64,000 bases of DNA, taken from positions 3,348,001 to 3,412,000 of the forward strand of contig CP013997.1 of assembly GCA_001534745.1 (NCBI GenBank). Direction: 5' to 3'. Position 1 is the first letter of the stretch. Each line of letters opens with the position of its first letter. The stretch comes from Pseudomonas monteilii (GTDB lineage: Bacteria > Pseudomonadota > Gammaproteobacteria > Pseudomonadales > Pseudomonadaceae). The notes below the pieces were generated by a model. The model did no database searches and was not told where the DNA came from. It saw nothing but the letters and a program-made list of their open reading frames with translations. A program made the position numbers and the translations under genes. Positions 60,902-64,000 of the stretch are shown here, piece after piece.

Positions 60902-61873
60902 ATGGGACGTGTCGTGGCGGCAGCGGTATACAGCGGTGGGCGCAAGGTCACCAACATCGGTATCGATCAAGGCCGTGAATGGGCGACCAAGCCAGGGCAC
61001 TTCGTCTGGATAGGCCTGGAGGAGCCCTGCGCCCAGGAACTGGAGACCTTGCAGCAGCAGTTCGACCTGCACGAGCTGTCCATCGAGGACGCCCTGGAAA
61101 AGCACAGCCGCTCCAAGCTCGAAACCTTCGGCGACGCGCTGTTCATCGTGACCTACTCGCCCGTCCGACAGAACGGGCAACTGCAGTTCATCGAGACACA
61201 CATCTTCGCCGGCAAGGGCTATGTCATCACCTGCCGCAACGGTCACTCCACCTCCTACGCCCAGGTGCGCCAGCGCTGCGAGGCGCGTCCGCTGCTGCTC
61301 GAGCACGGCGAGGACTTCGTGCTGTACGCGCTGCTGGACTTCGTCACCGAGAACTACCAGCCGGTCAGCGAGGCGATCCACGAAGAGATCCAGTCCTTGG
61401 AGCAACGGGTGCTGGCCGGCACCCTGGTGGAAGAGGACATCAAGCACCTGCACCGCCTGCGCCGCGACGTCCTGCGCATGAAGCGCTACGTGGCACCGAT
61501 GGTGGAGATCAGTGAGGAGCTGCAACGGCTGAAATTCCCCTTCATCGACAAGAACATGCGCCCCTACTTTCGCGACGTGCAGATCCACGTCAAACGGCAG
61601 ATGGAAGACCTCTCCACCGTTCACGAGATCGCCAGCCAGACCATCGAAGTCGGCCTGCTGCTGGATTCGGCGCGCCAGAGCGCGGTGCAACGCAAGTTCG
61701 CCGCCTGGGCGGCGATCCTGGCCTTCCCCACGGCCATTGCCGGGATCTACGGCATGAACTTCCAGAACATGCCCGAGCTGAGCTGGCACTACGGCTACTT
61801 CATGGTGCTGGGGGTCATCGCCACGGGCTGCACGGGGCTGTTCGTCAGCTTCAAGCGCTCCGGCTGGCTGTGA
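60902..61873 (+). CDS. corA: CorA-family magnesium/divalent-cation channel
   Basis: A 323-residue protein: a cytoplasmic N-terminal domain of about 260 residues and two C-terminal membrane helices with the selectivity motif GMN at 284-286 in IYGMNFQNMPE. It mediates Mg(2+), and possibly Co(2+) or Ni(2+), uptake as a pentamer. A Zn exporter of the ZntB branch is an alternative, but GMN is shared. GAGAGAGCAGGT lies before the ATG at 60902. It ends 6 nt from the converging LuxR gene. Confidence 0.92.
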   Translation: MGRVVAAAVYSGGRKVTNIGIDQGREWATKPGHFVWIGLEEPCAQELETLQQQFDLHELSIEDALEKHSRSKLETFGDALFIVTYSPVRQNGQLQFIETHIFAGKGYVITCRNGHSTSYAQVRQRCEARPLLLEHGEDFVLYALLDFVTENYQPVSEAIHEEIQSLEQRVLAGTLVEEDIKHLHRLRRDVLRMKRYVAPMVEISEELQRLKFPFIDKNMRPYFRDVQIHVKRQMEDLSTVHEIASQTIEVGLLLDSARQSAVQRKFAAWAAILAFPTAIAGIYGMNFQNMPELSWHYGYFMVLGVIATGCTGLFVSFKRSGWL

Positions 61874-61879
61874 CGGCGT

Positions 61880-62683
61880 TCAGGAAGGCTTGATCAGGTA
61901 ATTGATGAACAACCGGAACAGCTCGGTGTGGCTGGCGATGCCCAGGCGTTGGCAGATGTTGTGGCGGTGGACCTTGACCGTACCCTCGGAGATGCCCAGG
62001 GTGGCCGAAATCGACTGACTGCTGTGCCCTTGCAGGATCAGCTTGGCCACGTGCCGTTGGGTTTCGGTCAACTGCCCCTGGAGGATTTCCACGAAGGCGT
62101 CTTCCATCACCGGGTCGGCGCGGGTCGGATCGCTCAGGTCGTCGGCGTGGCGCAGGCTCAGGTGCAGCCCGAATGCCGACTCGATGACCGGGGCCAATGC
62201 GGCCAGCGCCTGCAGCTCGGCCTCGCTGAAGGCGCCCTGGTCCAATCCGCGCATGAGCGAGTAGACCAGCGCGGTCTTGGGCTGCACCGGGACGATGAAG
62301 CCGATTTCCTCGATCAGGCTGCCATGGTGCGAGGACACGCACGGGTGGATGTCACGCGAGATGGAAAACCCCGAGGCATGGAAGCTGTCCGGGGCCAGGT
62401 CGCTCATGCGCCAGAGGCCCGCCGGGTGCTGGTGGGTGCAGGCCACGTAGAACGGGTCGAGCAGGTAACCGCCACGCAGGTAGGCCTTGAGCGTGCGCTC
62501 GGCCACGCGCTGGCGGTAGCCGTCGTGCACCAGCACCGGCGGCTGGTTGAAGCGAAACAGGTAGGCGCAGCTCATGTCGAAGGCGAGCGTGGCCTGCACC
62601 GCGGCATCGACCGCCTGACCCAGGCGCTCAGAGCCGATGGCATCGATGACGTAGGCAAGGCGAGAGACGTCTGCGGCGTTCAT
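61880..62683 (-). CDS. LuxR-family transcriptional regulator
   Basis: A 267-residue regulator with a C-terminal LuxR helix-turn-helix (about 200-262: LTETQRHVAKLILQGHSSQSISATLGISEGTVKVHRHNI in part) and an N-terminal region of unknown fold without a clear acyl-homoserine-lactone or receiver signature. It lies 101 nt downstream of the eutH stop on the same strand, so it may sense or control ethanolamine use. This is inference from position. Confidence 0.88.
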   Translation of the reverse strand: MNAADVSRLAYVIDAIGSERLGQAVDAAVQATLAFDMSCAYLFRFNQPPVLVHDGYRQRVAERTLKAYLRGGYLLDPFYVACTHQHPAGLWRMSDLAPDSFHASGFSISRDIHPCVSSHHGSLIEEIGFIVPVQPKTALVYSLMRGLDQGAFSEAELQALAALAPVIESAFGLHLSLRHADDLSDPTRADPVMEDAFVEILQGQLTETQRHVAKLILQGHSSQSISATLGISEGTVKVHRHNICQRLGIASHTELFRLFINYLIKPS

Positions 62684-62784
62684 GGGGTGGCGACCCTGGG
62701 GCGATGGACGATGCGCCGGTCGAAGCCGACCCTGCCGGTGGGCAAGGTCGCGACGCGGCGCTCATTGAACGACGCCCAGTGGCT

Positions 62785-64000
62785 TCAGTGCAACTGCGCG
62801 CCGACCCGCACGGCGACCTCGGCCTGCTCTTCACGCCCCAGTTCCACGGCCTTGGGCACGGCCAGCCAGTACGCCAGGAAGATGCCGAGCACCCCGCCAC
62901 TGAGCTTGCCGAGGATCAACGGCAGGATCAGCGTCGGCTGGAAGTTGGCCGAATAGGCCAGGTGATCGCCGAAGGTGAAGGCCGCGCACACGGCGAAAGC
63001 GATCACCAGCACTTTGTCCTTGGGCGGCATGTCGGCGACCAGGCGGAACATCGCCAGGATGTTCGCCGATGCGGCCAGAATGCCCGCCGCCCCGACCGGC
63101 GACAGCCCCAGGCGCCCGGCCACCGCTTCGATGGGCCGGGACAGGAACCGCTTGATCAGGTACACCATCGGGAACGCGCCGCAGAGCATGATGCCCACGT
63201 AACCGGCGATCTCCAGCGCCCGGAACTGGTCCGCCTTGTCGGCGATGATCGGCGCGAAGCCCCAGCCCCCGAACAGGTGGGTGAAGACGCCGGTGAAGTA
63301 CTCGACGATCGACGCCACCAGCACCAGGGTCACCGCGGCATACATCAACTGCCCCAGGCGCAGGAACAGGCTGACCATCAGGTTCGGCATGAAGCGCAGC
63401 GCAGCGGCCAACGCACAGCAGAACAGGATCAGCGGCGACAGGTTCTGCAGCAACTGCCCCAGGGAGAAGTGCAGCACCTGGGTCGGTGCGCCGCTGGTGG
63501 CGATGTCCGGGCGTACGCCGAGATCGAGCCACTGCATCCCCAGGGCGATCAGGACGATGCTGACCGGGATGCTCAGCAGGCCGGCCATGATCCCCAGCGC
63601 CATGTACTTGTGATCGGCCTTGTCGAGCATGGCCAGCCCCACCGGGATCACGAAGATCACCGTCGACCCGCACTGAAAGCCGGTGATCAGCCCGAGGATC
63701 CAGCCTTCGGGGCTGTGGGACAGGGCCTGCGCCAGCTGGTAGCCGCCCAGGTCGGAGGCGATGAAGATCGGCCCGGCGATCCCGGCATCGGCCCCCATCG
63801 CCAGGAACATCGGGCCGATGACCTGGCTGATGAAGCTGGAAATGAACGGGATGGAGGCCATGATCCCGGCCACGGGGATGAAGATCGGCCCGATGCTGTG
63901 GAGCCCGGCGGTGAACTCCTTGGCCAGCTCCGATTCGGCGTTGACGATCGATGCGATCGCGCCGATCACGGCGCAGACCATGATGAGGTAAATGACGTAC
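62785..64000 (-). CDS. eutH: EutH-family ethanolamine permease, 5' end missing
   Basis: At least 404 residues with about ten membrane helices; the coding frame is still open at the right edge (YVIYLIMVCAVIGAIASIVN), so the true start is outside the window. GADAGIAGPIFIASDLGGYQLAQ and the FGDHLAYSANFQP segment match EutH, the ethanolamine uptake protein. Ethanolamine ammonia-lyase genes, if present, must lie beyond the edge. Confidence 0.85.
   Translation of the reverse strand, partial: YVIYLIMVCAVIGAIASIVNAESELAKEFTAGLHSIGPIFIPVAGIMASIPFISSFISQVIGPMFLAMGADAGIAGPIFIASDLGGYQLAQALSHSPEGWILGLITGFQCGSTVIFVIPVGLAMLDKADHKYMALGIMAGLLSIPVSIVLIALGMQWLDLGVRPDIATSGAPTQVLHFSLGQLLQNLSPLILFCCALAAALRFMPNLMVSLFLRLGQLMYAAVTLVLVASIVEYFTGVFTHLFGGWGFAPIIADKADQFRALEIAGYVGIMLCGAFPMVYLIKRFLSRPIEAVAGRLGLSPVGAAGILAASANILAMFRLVADMPPKDKVLVIAFAVCAAFTFGDHLAYSANFQPTLILPLILGKLSGGVLGIFLAYWLAVPKAVELGREEQAEVAVRVGAQLH

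Overview
The window is a stretch of chromosome from a high-GC fluorescent pseudomonad, most likely of the Pseudomonas putida group. The evidence is the core gene order from the DUF1285 gene through tatD, tmk and the fab cluster to comEC, an RgsA-type small RNA beside tatD, an LapE/AggA-type secretion pore, an EF-P with Arg32 next to its rhamnosyltransferase EarP, and many Pseudomonas REP elements. The species call rests on recognised families, not on an alignment. I see no prophage, insertion sequence, CRISPR array or broken gene.

Region 1 (1-19600) is core metabolism, almost all on the minus strand. Read right to left it holds rluC, a phosphatase and sppA, then yceD-rpmF-plsX-fabD-fabG-acpP-fabF-pabC-mltG-tmk-holB-tatD, then a TetR regulator and two envelope or unknown genes. 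The long run links ribosome, phospholipid, fatty-acid, folate, cell-wall and DNA synthesis. It starts from a near-consensus promoter that leaves yceD almost without a leader. maf and rne face the other way. rne has a leader of about 700 nt and a repeat-expanded scaffold tail.

Region 2 (19800-25240) holds two converging soluble histidine kinases, a GAF-PAS-HisKA_2 kinase and a double hybrid kinase, placed between rne and murB.

Region 3 (25400-38000) is a coupled envelope operon on the minus strand (exbB-exbD-lpxK-Trm112-like-kdsB-ptpA-murB), then comEC, a DUF2062 protein, an ABC-2 exporter, a GST and a long fadE-type acyl-CoA dehydrogenase.

Region 4 (38000-64000) is a patchwork of single genes and pairs separated by REP-rich spacers: a quinone oxidoreductase, prc, an HTH/small-protein pair, a DUF1232 gene with a DnaA-box cluster upstream, an FKBP lipoprotein, a polyphosphate:AMP phosphotransferase, mnmC, lapE, a BenE-type transporter, efp/earP, a Gre-like pair, an MFS exporter, a TonB receptor, tRNA-Ser(GGA), a crotonase, plsC, corA, a LuxR regulator and eutH, which runs off the right edge.

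The main points for a second look are the DnaA-box cluster at 42985-43086, the kinase pair, the near-leaderless yceD promoter, the tandem duplications with exact 125- and 199-bp periods (one captures a gene end), and the absence of pilZ between holB and tatD.
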